A stretch of 43,166 bases of DNA from Halolactibacillus halophilus (GCF_900115605.1 NZ_FOXC01000023.1:1-43166); one strand, 5' to 3'. Positions 1 to 8,625 are shown, counted from the stretch's first letter. Translations and numbers: made by a program. The notes: generated by a model from the letters alone, not told the origin.

Positions 1-38
1 TTATATAAGCGATTTGAAAAAATGGCCTTCATGCCCAT
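1..38 (-). CDS. 5' end of a leftward gene, cut by the window edge
   Basis: Only the first 12 complete codons are present, reading MGMKAIFSNRLY. The ATG (complement of 36-38) follows a purine-rich GAGAGGG site and lies about 50 bases downstream of a good sigma-A-type promoter on the same strand, which is why I read it as a real start. A second in-frame ATG two codons later (30-32) could also serve. The product cannot be identified from so few residues. Confidence 0.5.
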   Translation of the reverse strand, partial: MGMKAIFSNRLY

Positions 39-84
39 GATACACACCCTCTCTTTTTTTGTGACGGTCATTGTTAGTGCTTTA

Positions 85-113
85 ATTATACCATGCGGAA
101 TATATGTTTGTCA
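85..113 (-). promoter_or_regulatory. sigma-A-type promoter for the gene at the left edge
   Basis: On the minus strand there is a -35 of TGACAA (108-113), a 17-base spacer and a perfect TATAAT -10 (85-90). It points at the partial gene starting at 38. Confidence 0.55.
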
Positions 114-130
114 CTTCAAAAATATTCAAA

Positions 131-190
131 ACAAACGATTCATCACCCACCTAGTGCTGACGCACTTGAGGAAGGTGTCTTCTCGCCTTA
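131..190 (-). repeat. solitary IS605/IS1341-type right-end sequence, copy A
   Basis: This 60-base segment on the minus strand matches 13726-13785 on the plus strand at 51 of 60 positions by my alignment. The shared core is CTTCCTCAAGTGC, followed by an AGCAC box, GTGGG and GATGAATCG. This style of imperfect-hairpin end is typical of IS200/IS605-group elements, where the right end also forms the scaffold of the TnpB omega RNA. No tnpB or tnpA lies beside it, so it looks like a relic or a mobilisable end. The family assignment is by recall of such ends, not by search. Confidence 0.5.
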
Positions 191-227
191 ATGCGATAAA
201 AAAACACCCCATCAAGGCAATCACACC

Positions 228-413
228 TTAATGAGATGATGAGTTGTTGACTTTATCTAGTTTTTCATCTAGCTTCTTACCTATATAGGATAAGATAAAG
301 GATGACAGCGATACAATCATCACTATGTGAGTAGGTAAAGTGTTGTCACTAAACAGGCTATAGAGCAAGGTGATCAAAATAATGAGCGACAAGAGTCGAA
401 TGATCTACTTCAT
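228..413 (-). pseudogene. small one-or-two-helix membrane protein with a stop at codon 3
   Basis: A 62-codon frame starts at ATG 413 behind a GGGAGGT ribosome site and ends with TAA at 228-230. It encodes a hydrophobic stretch (IIRLLSLIILITLLYSLF, then IVMIVSLSSFILSYI) and a charged tail (KKLDEKLDKVNNSSSH). Codon 3 is TAG (405-407), so translation from this ATG would stop at once. TGG (Trp) to TAG is a one-base change that would restore it. Either the gene is dead or translation begins at a TTG a few codons downstream. No function is recognised. It lies just downstream (leftward) of the ABC ATPase gene. Confidence 0.5.
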
Positions 414-454
414 AATAGGTACCTCCCGAAAAATATTGATCGTTACACATTCTG

Positions 455-1228
455 TTATATTTTAAATAAATATGGGCGCTCGCGTTGCCACATTATCTCT
501 AATGGTAATTGAAAGAAGTTAGTCAAACTTGCTTCAGTTAATAATGCACGTCGTTCACCTGACTGAAAAACTTCTCCATTTTTTAACATCAATACATGAG
601 TAAATGTCGGTAAGATTTCATCAACATGATGCGTCACATATAACACGAGGGGTGGATTGTCTTTCTTCATAATCGACTCAACCGTCTCAAGTAACTGTTC
701 TTTGGCCACAAAATCTAAACCAGTAGTCGGTTCATCTAAAATTAACAGCTTCGGGTCCTGCATTAAACTACGCGCAATCATCACCCGTTGCTTTTCACCT
801 TGTGATAACTTCTCGTATGCCTGATCGGCATAGTGAAAGATGTCGACATCTTTCAGTAATTGTTTTGCTTTTTTGCGCATCTGATCGGTCGGTGTTTCAT
901 AAAGCCCAATCGAGCTAAATCCACCACTTAACACAATCTGATATGCCGTATCTTCTACATAAAAGCGCTGTTTTAATGTTTGCGATACAAGACCAATGTC
1001 TTGTCTAAGTGCCTCGCCAAGTGGATCTTTACCGAATCGTCGACCTAATACCGTCACTTCGCCAGTGACTGGAAAGTGAAAGGCACTTAACATATGAAGG
1101 AGAGCCGTTTTACCCGCACCATTTAAGCCAAGTACAACCCACTGTTCGCCCGCTTTTACTTCCCAGTTAATATCTTTTAAAATCCATTGACCTTGCCGTA
1201 ATAGACCGACGTGTTCTAATTGAATCAT
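455..1228 (-). CDS. ABC transporter ATP-binding protein, YlmA-like
   Basis: A 257-residue stand-alone ABC ATPase. The Walker A is GLNGAGKT (residues 34-41), followed by the Q-loop region (LVSQTLKQRF), the signature LSQGEKQR, Walker B LLILDEP and the switch histidine in YVTHHVDE. The length and the C-terminal segment after the nucleotide-binding domain fit the YlmA family of Bacilli. A partner permease is not adjacent, which is also usual for that family, so the transported substrate is unknown. The start at 1228 follows an AAAGGAGTGATGAAAG-type ribosome site. The gene is monocistronic, or followed only by the broken small membrane gene to its left. Confidence 0.85.
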   Translation of the reverse strand: MIQLEHVGLLRQGQWILKDINWEVKAGEQWVVLGLNGAGKTALLHMLSAFHFPVTGEVTVLGRRFGKDPLGEALRQDIGLVSQTLKQRFYVEDTAYQIVLSGGFSSIGLYETPTDQMRKKAKQLLKDVDIFHYADQAYEKLSQGEKQRVMIARSLMQDPKLLILDEPTTGLDFVAKEQLLETVESIMKKDNPPLVLYVTHHVDEILPTFTHVLMLKNGEVFQSGERRALLTEASLTNFFQLPLEIMWQRERPYLFKI

Positions 1229-1446
1229 CTTTCATCACTCCTTTTTTATCAACGACTCTTTAACTCACGCTTTCTTATTTTTCATTAGACTTACTCTCAT
1301 ATTAACATGAATTAAACGACTTCCTTCTATTATAATAAAACGTTTATGAACCGTTACCCATTTCCTTATCATTGTTGATGATTCCCATTACTTTAGTTAT
1401 AGGAGCCGTCATCAAAAGATGTTATACTTAATGCGAGGTGAGAACA

Positions 1447-1884
1447 ATGCCAAAAAACATGGATGATTATTTACAAGAAGGTATGTACGGATCTAAGCAC
1501 ACAAAACCTGATGAACGGCGATTATTTTTAGGAAGCTTACGCGAACGCGCTGCTTTTGTCTTAACACAAGAACAAGTGAGCCAACAAAAAGGACTTCAAG
1601 CCTTTGATGAAGTACTCAAACAACACCAAGACGTGGATTTGTTGTTTAATGCCCAACATTCATTAAACACATTGAGTCCTTATCGGCGCATCGCTTTAAA
1701 ACACGAAAAAAACTATACCATCCTTGATGAAGACTCAAACGAAAATGCGTATGGCATTGTCGTCACTTATGACCATGCGGTTGATATCGATGATATCTTT
1801 TATAAGGAACCTGTACCTGTAAAAGAAGAACATTCGCCAAAATCAAAACCATCTTTTTTTGAAAAACTGTTTGGAAAAAACTAA
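1447..1884 (+). CDS. yueI: YueI family protein
   Basis: 145 residues, starting MPKNMDDYLQEGMYGSK. An in-frame GTG at 1438 lies inside the ribosome site GAGGTGAG, so I place the start at ATG 1447. The sequence resembles the YueI family of Firmicutes: an N-terminal YLQEGMYG box, a segment FLGSLRERAAFVLTQEQV where the protein enters an alpha/beta fold, and a central block of charged residues. The tail (EEHSPKSKPSFFEKLFGKN) is probably disordered. The molecular role of the family is not established. A hairpin terminator follows directly. Confidence 0.75.
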   Translation: MPKNMDDYLQEGMYGSKHTKPDERRLFLGSLRERAAFVLTQEQVSQQKGLQAFDEVLKQHQDVDLLFNAQHSLNTLSPYRRIALKHEKNYTILDEDSNENAYGIVVTYDHAVDIDDIFYKEPVPVKEEHSPKSKPSFFEKLFGKN

Positions 1885-1885
1885 A

Positions 1886-1913
1886 GCCTAGTCGGATCGC
1901 GACTAGGCTTTTT
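1886..1913. terminator. bidirectional rho-independent terminator
   Basis: A perfect 10-bp stem AGCCTAGTCG / CGACTAGGCT with a short GATCG loop and a following TTTTTT. It sits between the convergent yueI and aminotransferase genes and can serve both. Confidence 0.8.
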
Positions 1914-1915
1914 TC

Positions 1916-3100
1916 TTATGCATGAACAGCCGTTAAAACTTTCGTTAACCGCTTCATGCCTTCTTCAATTAATTCCGGTGAACTGTTCGTGAAGTTCAGA
2001 CGCATCGTCGAACGTTTCTTATTACCAACATAAAATGGTTGACCAGGTACAAAGGCAACACCATTCTCAACTGCCTTTGTTAGTAAACTCTCAGGGTCCA
2101 TATGGACTGGTAACGTTACCCAGAAAAACATCCCGCCTTTTGGTTCTAAATATGTTAGTCCTTCAATATTCGCCTCATCCAAACAACGCTTCATTACTTC
2201 CATACGTCCTTTGTACGTTGAACGAATCGTCTCAATATGGGCATCTAAATCAAAATCGTTAAGTAAATGTACAAGCGCATGCTGGCTAATTGAATTGGTA
2301 TGAAGATCAGCCGCTTGTTTCGCTTGAGCGATTAAGCGGATAATCTGATGTGGCCCTGTAATCCAACCAAGACGCATCGCTGGAACAACCGTCTTCGAGA
2401 TCGTACTCGTGTAAACGACATACTCGTTACCTTTGTCCATTGACGCTAAACTATCGGGCATAGAAGCTGGGTCAAACTGAATATCACCATAAGGATCATC
2501 CTCCATAATCACCACGTGATATTTTTCCGCTAATTCCAACAACATCTCGCGGCGTGCTTGTGACCATACTTTGCCTTCAGGGTTTGAGAAGGTTGGGACA
2601 ACATAAATACACTTTGGTTTATGTGTTTTTATCTTTTCTTCTAAGTCACTTTCAATCATACCATCTTCATCTGAATCAACTGGGATGACCGTTGTTTCGT
2701 ATGAACTGAACACTTGTAGTGCCGCTAAATAGGTTGGGTTCTCGGTTAGAATAATGTCGCCTGGGTTAAACATAATCCGAGAGAATAAGTCAATGGCTTG
2801 TTGCGAACCTGAGGTGATGAGAATATCATCCGGGTCTTTCTTGATTCCTTTTTCCAACATACGTTCAGCTAGTTGCCGTCTTAATTCAAGTAAACCTTCT
2901 GTTTCAGCATATTGTAGCGCTTTATTACCTGAAGTAATTGCTTTATGAAAGGCGGCGTCAACAGCTTCAACTGGGAAAAGCTCTTCATCTGGTAAGCCAC
3001 CCGCAAAAGAGATCACATTCCCTTTATTGACTACCTTTAAAATATCGCGTACAGCTGATGAGTCGAAATAACGGACACGATCTGCAAAACCATACTTCAT
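1916..3100 (-). CDS. PLP-dependent aminotransferase, class I/II (MocR/2-aminoadipate type)
   Basis: 394 residues of fold-type I aminotransferase. The Schiff-base lysine is K236 in STISKTVVPAMRLGW, the PLP-nitrogen aspartate is in EDDPYGD (200-206), and the cofactor phosphate region is SGSQQAID (97-104). The block PTFSNPEG (169-176) and the carboxylate-binding arginine in STMRLNF are also present. It resembles the LysN/KAT-II/aromatic group, which uses 2-aminoadipate, aromatic or branched amino acids; the substrate cannot be settled from sequence. There is no GntR helix-turn-helix domain, so it is the free enzyme and not a MocR regulator. A GAAGGGAATGTA ribosome site precedes ATG 3100. It lies just downstream of a probable amino-acid ABC importer on the same strand. 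Confidence 0.85.
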   Translation of the reverse strand: MKYGFADRVRYFDSSAVRDILKVVNKGNVISFAGGLPDEELFPVEAVDAAFHKAITSGNKALQYAETEGLLELRRQLAERMLEKGIKKDPDDILITSGSQQAIDLFSRIMFNPGDIILTENPTYLAALQVFSSYETTVIPVDSDEDGMIESDLEEKIKTHKPKCIYVVPTFSNPEGKVWSQARREMLLELAEKYHVVIMEDDPYGDIQFDPASMPDSLASMDKGNEYVVYTSTISKTVVPAMRLGWITGPHQIIRLIAQAKQAADLHTNSISQHALVHLLNDFDLDAHIETIRSTYKGRMEVMKRCLDEANIEGLTYLEPKGGMFFWVTLPVHMDPESLLTKAVENGVAFVPGQPFYVGNKKRSTMRLNFTNSSPELIEEGMKRLTKVLTAVHA

Positions 3101-3153
3101 TACATTCCCTTCTTTCTACCTTCTGTCTTCATATTCATTATTATACCATATTG

Positions 3154-3948
3154 CTAACCAAGTATTGCTCGGTCGTTATCCATATCTGTTCCGCGGATCC
3201 GTTTAAATTCTTGCAATAACTTTTCAATTGTTAAGGCTTGTTTTTTAGCTCCGTCTATATCTAAAATAATTTGACCTTTGTCCATCATAATTAATCGGTT
3301 ACCAAGGTCTAATGCTTGCTGCATATTATGCGTCACCATTAAAGTGGTGAGGTTGGTTTCTTTCACAATCTCACCAGTGAGACTCGTAATCAACTCCGCT
3401 CGTGACGGGTCAAGCGCGGCGGTATGTTCATCTAATAATAAAATATCAGGTTGAGTAAAGGTCGCCATTAATAATGACAACGCTTGCCGTTCACCACCTG
3501 AGAGTAAACCAACTTTAGCCGATAACCGATTTTCTAATCCAAGATGCAGTCGATTTAATTCTTCTTTAAATAACACCCGTCGTTTTTTATTGGCACCTGG
3601 CTTTAACATTCTTGTTTTATTACGGGCATAAGCAATAGCTAAGTTTTCTTCGATCGTCATTTTGGGTGAGGTGCCCGCCATTGGATCCTGAAAGACACGG
3701 CCAATCTTTTTGGCTCGTTTATGTTCTTTTAGTGTCGTCACATTTTGACCGTTTATTTCAACTATACCAACATCCGGAAATAAAGCGCCTGAGATCATAT
3801 TCATTAACGTTGATTTTCCTGCCCCGTTACTGCCGATTACTGTTACAAAGTCACCTGGTTTTAGCTCAAGTTGAATATGTTGTAACGCCTTTTTTTCATC
3901 AGGCGTTCCTTCATTAAATGTGATGGATAAATCCTCTATTTTTAACAT
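3154..3948 (-). CDS. ABC importer ATP-binding protein (ABC_sub_bind/TrpXYZ-type system)
   Basis: 264 residues. Walker A is GSNGAGKST (39-47), followed by the Q-loop VFQDPMAG, signature LSGGERQALSLL, Walker B DILLLDEHTAALDP and the switch histidine VTHNMQQA. It is the ATPase of the three-gene importer that continues to 6001. Its ATG overlaps the permease stop by one base (TAATG), so the two are translationally coupled. The DEHTAALDP form of Walker B/D-loop is characteristic of the ATPases paired with this permease family. Confidence 0.85.
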   Translation of the reverse strand: MLKIEDLSITFNEGTPDEKKALQHIQLELKPGDFVTVIGSNGAGKSTLMNMISGALFPDVGIVEINGQNVTTLKEHKRAKKIGRVFQDPMAGTSPKMTIEENLAIAYARNKTRMLKPGANKKRRVLFKEELNRLHLGLENRLSAKVGLLSGGERQALSLLMATFTQPDILLLDEHTAALDPSRAELITSLTGEIVKETNLTTLMVTHNMQQALDLGNRLIMMDKGQIILDIDGAKKQALTIEKLLQEFKRIRGTDMDNDRAILG

Positions 3949-4934
3949 TATGCACCCCTCCTTACTTGTTGATTTAATATTTGGCGTTTCTTTCTTTTTC
4001 TGTTACTCTCTTTTGTTGTCTCAACCACTTTTGGTACGACTAATGCTAAAACGACAAGTAAGGCCGTAATAAGTTTCGTATCCCCATTATCTAAAAAATC
4101 CGACCGAATCGCGAGGGTAATAACAATCCGGTAAATCACAGCACCAACAATAACGGCGAGCGTGGTTCGACCAATTGTCTTTGTCCCAACCACAGATTCA
4201 CCAATAATAACCGATGCTAGACCGATGACGATCATCCCAATCCCCATATTTAAATCAGAAAAACCAGTAAACTGAGCATATAAACCACCAGCTAAAGCTA
4301 CAAGACCGTTTGAAACGCCTAATCCTAACACTTTTAAATGATCGGTATTGGCTGAAAAACTACGAATCATTTGTTCATTATCTCCAATCGCACGCAAGGC
4401 AAGACCAATCTCCGTCTTTAGGAAATAATCGGTCACAAATTTAATCAGGAATGTGACAACGAGCATAATAATAAGAGCGGAATAGGTTGCGGGTAAGTTC
4501 TCTACACCTAATGCGGCTAAGCCTTGATCAAAGAATTGATTAATCCCAAGGGAATCAAAGATTGTGCGCAATTGAGTGAAAAACGTCTCTTGATTCAAAA
4601 GTGGGATATTCGATTGCCCCATAATCCTTAAGTTAATCGAATAAAGGGCCGTCATCATTAATATACCAGACAGCAAGGGATTAACTTTGCCCTTCGTATT
4701 AAGGAGTCCCGTCATACTACCAGCTAGAAAACCGGCAAGTAACGCCCCTAATATCGCAACACCTGTTGGCATGCCATTCACAATCATTAAAGCTGACACT
4801 GCCGCCCCCGTCACAAAACTCCCGTCAACCGTTAAATCTGGAAAATCTAAAATTCGAAAAGATAAGTAAACACCTAAAGCCATAATCGCAAAAATAACCC
4901 CTGATTCTACCGCATTAAACATTGAAATAAACAT
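3948..4934 (-). CDS. ABC importer permease (ABC_sub_bind/TrpXYZ-type system)
   Basis: 328 residues, very hydrophobic, with eight to nine predicted membrane spans and a basic tail (KRKKRQILNQQVRRGA). It belongs to the branched-chain-type permease superfamily (BPD_transp_2). The pattern PDLTVDGSFVTGAAV near residue 33 and the RAIGDNEQMIRSFSAN segment resemble permeases encoded beside ABC_sub_bind lipoproteins, which in streptococci take up tryptophan. It lies between the lipoprotein and ATPase genes. A hairpin in the 78-base gap upstream probably lowers its expression relative to the binding protein. Confidence 0.85.
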   Translation of the reverse strand: MFISMFNAVESGVIFAIMALGVYLSFRILDFPDLTVDGSFVTGAAVSALMIVNGMPTGVAILGALLAGFLAGSMTGLLNTKGKVNPLLSGILMMTALYSINLRIMGQSNIPLLNQETFFTQLRTIFDSLGINQFFDQGLAALGVENLPATYSALIIMLVVTFLIKFVTDYFLKTEIGLALRAIGDNEQMIRSFSANTDHLKVLGLGVSNGLVALAGGLYAQFTGFSDLNMGIGMIVIGLASVIIGESVVGTKTIGRTTLAVIVGAVIYRIVITLAIRSDFLDNGDTKLITALLVVLALVVPKVVETTKESNRKRKKRQILNQQVRRGA

Positions 4935-4956
4935 AATAACTCCCCTTCACGATAAG

Positions 4957-4996
4957 AAAAATCGACTAAACATAACGATATGCTTGTTTAGTCGAC
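4957..4996 (-). terminator. intra-operon hairpin between binding protein and permease
   Basis: The 11-bp stem TCGACTAAACA (4962-4972) / TGTTTAGTCGA (4985-4995) is followed on the minus strand by a short U tract (ATTTTTC). Placed directly after the lipoprotein gene, it fits a leaky terminator or mRNA-stabilising hairpin that gives excess binding protein over transporter. Confidence 0.6.
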
Positions 4997-5011
4997 TGTT
5001 CTTTTTATCTT

Positions 5012-6001
5012 TTATTCAATAGCCGCTTCTTCGTCCCAAGCGTCTTGCCAGGTAATATTTTGTTCTGTTGCTGCTTCTTTATTAATAAACAATTGCATTT
5101 CTGGTGGGTATTCAACCGCGATTTCATTGGGTTGTTTGTCGCCCGTTAGTATATCCGCGGCCATCTCTCCAGAGCGGTAACCAATTGTGTAATAATCAAT
5201 GCCGTATGTCGCAAAACCACCACGCGCAAGTGAATCGGGCTCACCAACAATAAGAGGAATATCTTGTTCATTCGCTACCCCAACAACGCTCTCTAGAGCT
5301 GATACAACAGTGTTATCAGTGACAATATAAAAGACATCCGCTTCACCAACTAATGACGTAGCAGCTTGTTGCACTTCTGCTGAGGTCGATACGGTACGTT
5401 CAACAATTGAAAGACTTGTGCCTTCCACTGCTGCTTTCACCGATTCAATTTGGACGATCGAGTTTTGTTCACCCGTGTTATAAATCATCCCAACAGTTGC
5501 ACCTTCAAAATATTGATCAATAAATTGTACGGTATTATTCACTGCATCCGGATGCATATCAACAACACCGGTAATGTTGTCTCCTGGTGAATCCATCGCT
5601 GTAACTAATCCCGCACTCACCGCATCTGTTACTGACGTAAACACGATCGGTATATCTTTCGTTGCTTGTAAGGCCGTCAATGCACTCGGCGTTGCGTTGG
5701 CAAAAATTAAATCAACTTGATCTGAGCTAAAGCTTTGGGCGATCGTTAATGCGTTCGTTTGATCCGCTTGTGCGCTTTGGAAATCATACTCAACTTCTAA
5801 ACCTTGATCTGTCAGTGCTTGTTTAAACCCTTCAAATGCCGCATCAAGTGAGGGGTGTTCAACAAATTGACTTGCCCCAATTGTATATATTTGTTCTGTT
5901 CCTTGTTCATTTTCTGCTTCTGTTTCTTCATCTGCAGCACCACAAGCTGCTAGTGCAATTGTGGTAATAAGTAACATCACCATACCTAACCATTTTTTCA
6001 T
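5012..6001 (-). CDS. ABC transporter substrate-binding lipoprotein (ABC_sub_bind family)
   Basis: 329 residues. The signal peptide MKKWLGMVMLLITTIALAAC ends in the lipobox LAAC, with the lipidated cysteine at residue 20, followed by an acidic linker (GAADEETEAENEQ). The two-lobed body has the features of ABC_sub_bind proteins: SQFVEHPSLDAAFEGFK, ANATPSALTALQ, DIPIVFTSVTDAV and a late YYTIGYRSGEMAADIL. Relatives with this gene order take up tryptophan or other aromatic compounds, and the aminotransferase downstream is consistent with an amino acid or keto acid, but the ligand is inferred only. A TATAAT -10 lies at 6059-6064 on the minus strand; no convincing -35 or T-box leader was seen in the short upstream gap. 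Confidence 0.85.
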   Translation of the reverse strand: MKKWLGMVMLLITTIALAACGAADEETEAENEQGTEQIYTIGASQFVEHPSLDAAFEGFKQALTDQGLEVEYDFQSAQADQTNALTIAQSFSSDQVDLIFANATPSALTALQATKDIPIVFTSVTDAVSAGLVTAMDSPGDNITGVVDMHPDAVNNTVQFIDQYFEGATVGMIYNTGEQNSIVQIESVKAAVEGTSLSIVERTVSTSAEVQQAATSLVGEADVFYIVTDNTVVSALESVVGVANEQDIPLIVGEPDSLARGGFATYGIDYYTIGYRSGEMAADILTGDKQPNEIAVEYPPEMQLFINKEAATEQNITWQDAWDEEAAIE

Positions 6002-6156
6002 CTGTTGTCTCCCCTTTTATTGTTTGTCTTTTTTAAATTTTCAGAATATATGACGATTATTATAACACAAACCTTACCGTTCGAGTACTATGTTTTTTAA
6101 ATAATCTAAAAATTCACGATAATATTCGTCAAAGTTAAATTAAAAGACAAAAGAAA

Positions 6157-6183
6157 ACACACAAGCGTTGATCACTTGTGTGT
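6157..6183 (-). terminator. rho-independent terminator after sseA
   Basis: The 9-bp stem ACACACAAG (6157-6165) / CTTGTGTGT (6175-6183) is followed on the minus strand by a TTTTCTTTTG tract. It ends the two-gene unit of the membrane protein and the sulfurtransferase. Confidence 0.75.
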
Positions 6184-6190
6184 CAATCTA

Positions 6191-7021
6191 TTATTCTTGT
6201 TTTGTTTCAACCGGTAACTCAGGATGACTAATCCAATCACTAAAGCTCCCGGGATACAATTTCACATTACTATATCCGAGTGACTTTAAAGCGAGGTAAT
6301 TCATGCAAGCAGAGACCCCGGACCCACAGGAAAGAATAATTTCCTCATCTTTATTTAACTCTTTAAACACTTCTTCAAGTTCAGCATTTGACTTAAACGT
6401 TCCATCACTGTTTAAGACTTGCTGCCAGTCAAAGCATTTTGCTCCTGGAATGTGTCCTTTTTTATGATAGAGTGGTTCGGTTTGACCGAGATAACGCTCT
6501 AGACTGCGCGCATCTGTCAGTGTGATATTAAAATCATCTTTATGTTCGATCACATAATCAATATCAACGATCAAATCATTATTTTTAATAAACGGCGTCG
6601 ATGATGTTTGTTTTCGTTTTACGACCGAAGTGACAGGATACTGAAGCTCTTCCCAGCGATTAAAACCACCATTGAGCACCTTTACTGATGGGTGTTGGTA
6701 ATAATCAAATAACCAGTAGAGCCGAGCGGCAAACATCGCATTGCCCTGATCATAAATGACGACCTCCGTATCTGGCGTAATACCAATCGTCCGCAATTTA
6801 TCAATAAAGACCTGTTCATCTGGTAACGGATGATTACCACCATGGGTCCCGGGCATACTTGATAAATCTTTATTTAAATCAAAGTAAACAGCTCCTGGTA
6901 TATGAGCAGCTTCATATAGCGCTTGACCTTTTGTTTGATCCATTAGTTCAAAACGTGTATCGATGATAGTATATTGATCGATTGAATCAAGTAATGCTTC
7001 TGGTTCAATTAAAAATGACAT
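6191..7021 (-). CDS. sseA: 3-mercaptopyruvate/thiosulfate sulfurtransferase
   Basis: 276 residues made of two rhodanese domains. The N-terminal domain is inactive: it has DQGN (91-94) where a catalytic loop would be. The C-terminal domain carries the active cysteine C232 in CGSGVSA. This CGSGV(T/S) loop is typical of 3-mercaptopyruvate sulfurtransferases, while thiosulfate-preferring enzymes usually have CRKGVT. The substrate-binding arginines in ARSLERY and HIPGA motifs in both halves are present. The ATG directly follows the TAA of the upstream membrane protein gene, and its ribosome site (TTGGAGG) lies inside that gene, so the two are co-translated. Confidence 0.85.
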   Translation of the reverse strand: MSFLIEPEALLDSIDQYTIIDTRFELMDQTKGQALYEAAHIPGAVYFDLNKDLSSMPGTHGGNHPLPDEQVFIDKLRTIGITPDTEVVIYDQGNAMFAARLYWLFDYYQHPSVKVLNGGFNRWEELQYPVTSVVKRKQTSSTPFIKNNDLIVDIDYVIEHKDDFNITLTDARSLERYLGQTEPLYHKKGHIPGAKCFDWQQVLNSDGTFKSNAELEEVFKELNKDEEIILSCGSGVSACMNYLALKSLGYSNVKLYPGSFSDWISHPELPVETKQE

Positions 7022-7552
7022 TTAAGCAACCTCCAATGTACGAAACTTATTAATTCTAAAGATAATCCTAACTTCAGCGATAATCAACAACACTATAAAG
7101 ACTAGAGCAGCAAGGCCTGTCACGATATTAGGTAACAGGAGGACAAAAACATTCAAGCCAAAGCTCACACCAAAAATAAGTTGGTAACTTCTTCTTAAAT
7201 TTTCAACCCCATTTATTAAATCTTGATATTGATAAGATTTTGCCCGACTATGTAACAGCTTTAGTATTTCTAGCACAACAAGGAAATGAATGATGCTCAT
7301 GACACTCCAGCTGAGAGAACCAAGTATATCCGTAGAATTATAAAAGAAAAGCGCATCAATAAAAGCAATCACTGCTCCTACAATAGGTAAAACGATTCGT
7401 AAATCAGTAAATTCCGCTTGATTATACTGATACAAACTATAGGCAATGAACCCATAGCCAACGCTATCAAATAGTAAATCAAAACCATTTAACTCAATAT
7501 CAAATAAGATAACGATATAGCTAATGATTAATGTTGTTAGTATTTTTTTCAT
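7022..7552 (-). CDS. integral membrane protein of unknown function
   Basis: 176 residues with about five hydrophobic spans: residues 4-17, 27-41, 55-70, 80-98, and two near the C-terminus within residues 125-165. A short charged segment (LLHSRAKSYQYQDLINGVENLRRS) separates the two halves. There are no catalytic motifs that I recognise. AAGAGG precedes ATG 7552. It shares a transcript with sseA, with the stop and start codons abutting, but a functional link to sulfur transfer is not evident. Confidence 0.65.
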   Translation of the reverse strand: MKKILTTLIISYIVILFDIELNGFDLLFDSVGYGFIAYSLYQYNQAEFTDLRIVLPIVGAVIAFIDALFFYNSTDILGSLSWSVMSIIHFLVVLEILKLLHSRAKSYQYQDLINGVENLRRSYQLIFGVSFGLNVFVLLLPNIVTGLAALVFIVLLIIAEVRIIFRINKFRTLEVA

Positions 7553-7599
7553 ATATAACCTCTTTCTAATTGTATTCTTTATCAGATTAACATGTCGTC

Positions 7600-8625
7600 T
7601 TAATCGATAATAACACGACTGGATTGTTTTAAGTCAGCAATCGTTTGATGGCCTAAACCAAACATCGCCATCTTAAGCTCGCGTTCTCGAATCGCCATCG
7701 TTTCCATCACTGCTTCAACAGAATCCGTTGCTTCTTTTAGTATACCACGCGCATATCCAACGAGATCAGCACCTAGCCCTAACGCTTTAGCTGCATCCAC
7801 ACCCGTGCGCATCCCACCTGATGCAAACACAGGCTGATTGGTATTTGCTCGAACCGCGCGTAAACTTTCCACAGTTGGGATACCCCAGCCAGTAAATGCT
7901 TCGGCCGCTTGTTTTTTCACTTTATCTTGTGAACGTAATTTTTCGACTTGGGACCAACTCGTCCCACCAGCACCGGCAACATCAATAAATTGAATACCGA
8001 TATTCGTCAGCTGTTTGGCTAAGTAACCATCAATCCCAAAACCGACTTCTTTTACACCGACAGGGACATCGAGTGCTTTAACGAGTGATTCAATCTTCGG
8101 TAACAGTGACTCAAAGTTTGTGTCGCCTCCTGTTTGAATTAATTCTTGAATCGAATTAAGGTGCAGTACAAGTGCTGTTGCTTCTGTCTCATCGATAATT
8201 GTTTGACACATCGCTTCAGTAAAGCCGTAGTTAAGCTGGACCGCTCCTAAGTTCGCGATAATCGGTATTGTTGGTGCGTAAGGACGGACTTTAAATGATT
8301 GTCTAAATTGCTCATCTTCAATTAAGGCGCGCGTGGACCCTAGCGCAAACACCCACCCTCGCGCTTCACACGCACGCGCTAAATATTCATTAATACTCCC
8401 GGCAAGTGCTGCCCCACCCGTCATTGAACTAATTAAAAACGGGGTATTGATTGTTTCGCCAAATAAAGACGTCGAAAGCGACACATCATCAAAGTTTATT
8501 TCTGGTAAGGCATTATGAATGAATCGAACCTTCTCTAATCCTGTCGTAATTCCTTCCCCTAATACCTCATCTGTTAAGCACCATTTAATATGTTCGGCTT
8601 TTCGTTGGTGAATCGATTCTGTCAT
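7600..8625 (-). CDS. fni: type 2 isopentenyl-diphosphate delta-isomerase (FMN/NADPH-dependent)
   Basis: 341 residues with the hallmarks of Fni/Idi-2: the N-terminal RKAEHIKWCL, the flavin-binding SSMTGG, the block LHLNSIQELIQTGGDTNFES, KEVGFGI, and the phosphate-binding DVAGAGGTSW and ASGGMRTG. It interconverts IPP and DMAPP in the cytosol. It is the last gene of the leftward carotenoid operon, 38 bases after crtM, so precursor isomerisation is co-expressed with pigment synthesis. The mevalonate kinases and decarboxylase that supply IPP are about 26 kb away at 34.6-37.6 kb. A weak hairpin spans the stop region (about 7580-7612). Confidence 0.92.
   Translation of the reverse strand: MTESIHQRKAEHIKWCLTDEVLGEGITTGLEKVRFIHNALPEINFDDVSLSTSLFGETINTPFLISSMTGGAALAGSINEYLARACEARGWVFALGSTRALIEDEQFRQSFKVRPYAPTIPIIANLGAVQLNYGFTEAMCQTIIDETEATALVLHLNSIQELIQTGGDTNFESLLPKIESLVKALDVPVGVKEVGFGIDGYLAKQLTNIGIQFIDVAGAGGTSWSQVEKLRSQDKVKKQAAEAFTGWGIPTVESLRAVRANTNQPVFASGGMRTGVDAAKALGLGADLVGYARGILKEATDSVEAVMETMAIRERELKMAMFGLGHQTIADLKQSSRVIID

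Noticed and set aside
22-231. A 69-codon rightward ORF at the left edge
   Set aside because: It has no ribosome site, overlaps a good promoter and start on the other strand, and runs through the IS605-like repeat.
7580-7612. Terminator at the end of the crt-fni operon
   Set aside because: The hairpin is AT-rich, has a bulge, includes the stop codon and lacks a U tract; too weak to list.
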